Of a stretch of 64,000 nt of DNA, positions 63,272 to 64,000 are shown one piece after another. The notes below the pieces were generated by a model. That model did no database searches, was not told the origin of the DNA, and worked only from the letters and a program-made list of their open reading frames with translations. The position numbers were made by a program, and so were the translations under genes. The stretch comes from Lepidostoma basale (Eukaryota > Arthropoda > Insecta > Trichoptera > Lepidostomatidae). The DNA lies in NCBI GenBank assembly GCA_022606425.2, contig JAHDVF020001600.1:682001-746000 (forward strand). The letters are read 5' to 3'. Each line of letters starts with the position of its first letter. Positions within the stretch are counted from its first letter, which is position 1.

Positions 63272-63630
63272 CACACAAGAAAGGTTTTTCGTCTGCATGT
63301 AAAGTTTTAATTCTCTTGTGGATGAATTCCTGTTATAGCTCATAAACTCTCCATTTTTACGGAATATTCTTCACACTCTTTCTTAACATCATTGCAAATT
63401 GAGTCTACTTCCTGATCTGGATAGATGCTCCCGGATTCAACGGGAGAATGTGGTTCTGCTTTGATCGTGTTTGGCAGATTTTGTGATATTCCGGTAATTA
63501 AGCTGAGAGGAGGTATTTCGATAACTAAACTCTTTGCAGATGGAACAATCCGCAGTGTGTGTTGCAATTTATCGGGTTCTCTGAAAATAAAGAATAAGTT
63601 TAATTTCTTACTTAAAATTATATATTTATT
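63272..63630 (-). pseudogene. C2H2 zinc-finger-like relic, second copy, segment B
   Basis: The minus strand, after an acceptor at about 63583, reads LQHTLRIVPSAKSLVIEIPPL, NTIKAEPHSPVESGSIYPDQE and DSICNDVKKECEEYSVKMESL before a stop. It is open for 75 codons, better preserved than 54510-54830. Confidence 0.5.
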
Positions 63631-63679
63631 GTTTCTTGAACAATGATGTAAAATTCAATATTGAATAATAAAAACACTT

Positions 63680-64000
63680 TGTTTAATTGTATCTCAATAG
63701 AGACGAAGACGCAAACTGGAAACTGAATATGGATGATCAAGGTGTTTACAGGACTTATGACCTGTCATTGGTTGGGTTAAGCGCACGCTTTATGTAATTA
63801 CAACATTCCCCATTCCACCTTTGTTATTATGATCATGCATGACAAATTTTGGAAGATGTATATATACTTCAAATCCATATCTATCTTCACGTGTCAGTTT
63901 TAATTGTCCATCTATGTAGATTTGATTGCACTTGTGAATCTTTTCAAGATTAACCTATACAACCGACCCACTAACGCCATCTATGGAGAATTATAATAAC
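63680..64000. mobile_element. Foldback element, left arm, cut by the window end
   Basis: Begins 'ttaattgtatctcaatagag' at about 63684 and continues with 'ctgtcattggttgggttaag' and 'gccatctatggaga'. The inverted partner arm would lie beyond 64000. Confidence 0.75.

Overview
The window is eukaryotic nuclear DNA, almost certainly from an insect. Coding exons are short with GT-AG introns. The intergenic and intronic DNA is AT-rich and packed with non-LTR retrotransposon debris, tRNA-derived SINEs, mariner and hAT-like elements and foldback repeats. The mix of RTE-like and jockey-like LINEs, and tails of the form 'aataaactgatttgatttgattt', suggests Lepidoptera, but I cannot prove the order from sequence alone. 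There is no bacterial, viral or CRISPR-type system here.

The real genes are two tandem, same-strand paralogues of an ABC transporter subfamily C (MRP4/ABCC4-like) gene. Gene 1 is only its 3' end: seven exons between 573 and 7150, carrying all of nucleotide-binding domain 2. Gene 2 appears complete: 22 coding exons from 16550 to 51275, all phases compatible, 1403 codons plus stop. It has two transmembrane domains, a degenerate NBD1 and a canonical NBD2. The five exons carrying NBD2 have identical lengths in the two genes (115, 160, 187, 173, 117 nt), so the pair arose by tandem duplication. The products should be membrane efflux pumps for organic anions or conjugates; substrate cannot be read from sequence.

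Layout: 1-7150 gene 1 with LINE-filled introns and a 143-bp tandem array in its last intron; 7151-16510 an intergenic repeat field (tandem repeats, nested LINEs, a 600-bp pyrimidine tract, a possible untranslated first exon near 9.8 kb); 16511-51275 gene 2, whose introns hold at least 20 LINE fragments, a processed eL36 ribosomal-protein pseudogene (minus strand, 25138-25526), minisatellites flanking an exon, a three-fold partial exon duplication and a perfect 128-bp palindrome; 51276-64000 a downstream repeat field. Part of that field is a segmental duplication: about 51.15-55.4 kb, including gene 2's last exon, a SINE and a zinc-finger-gene relic, recurs collinearly at about 59.46-63.7 kb with different later insertions.

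The most interesting material is structural rather than a new system: the duplicated terminal exon and its flank, the palindrome, the triplicated exon fragment, a LINE insertion with twin-priming geometry, and several nested insertions with visible target-site duplications that give relative ages of the repeat families.
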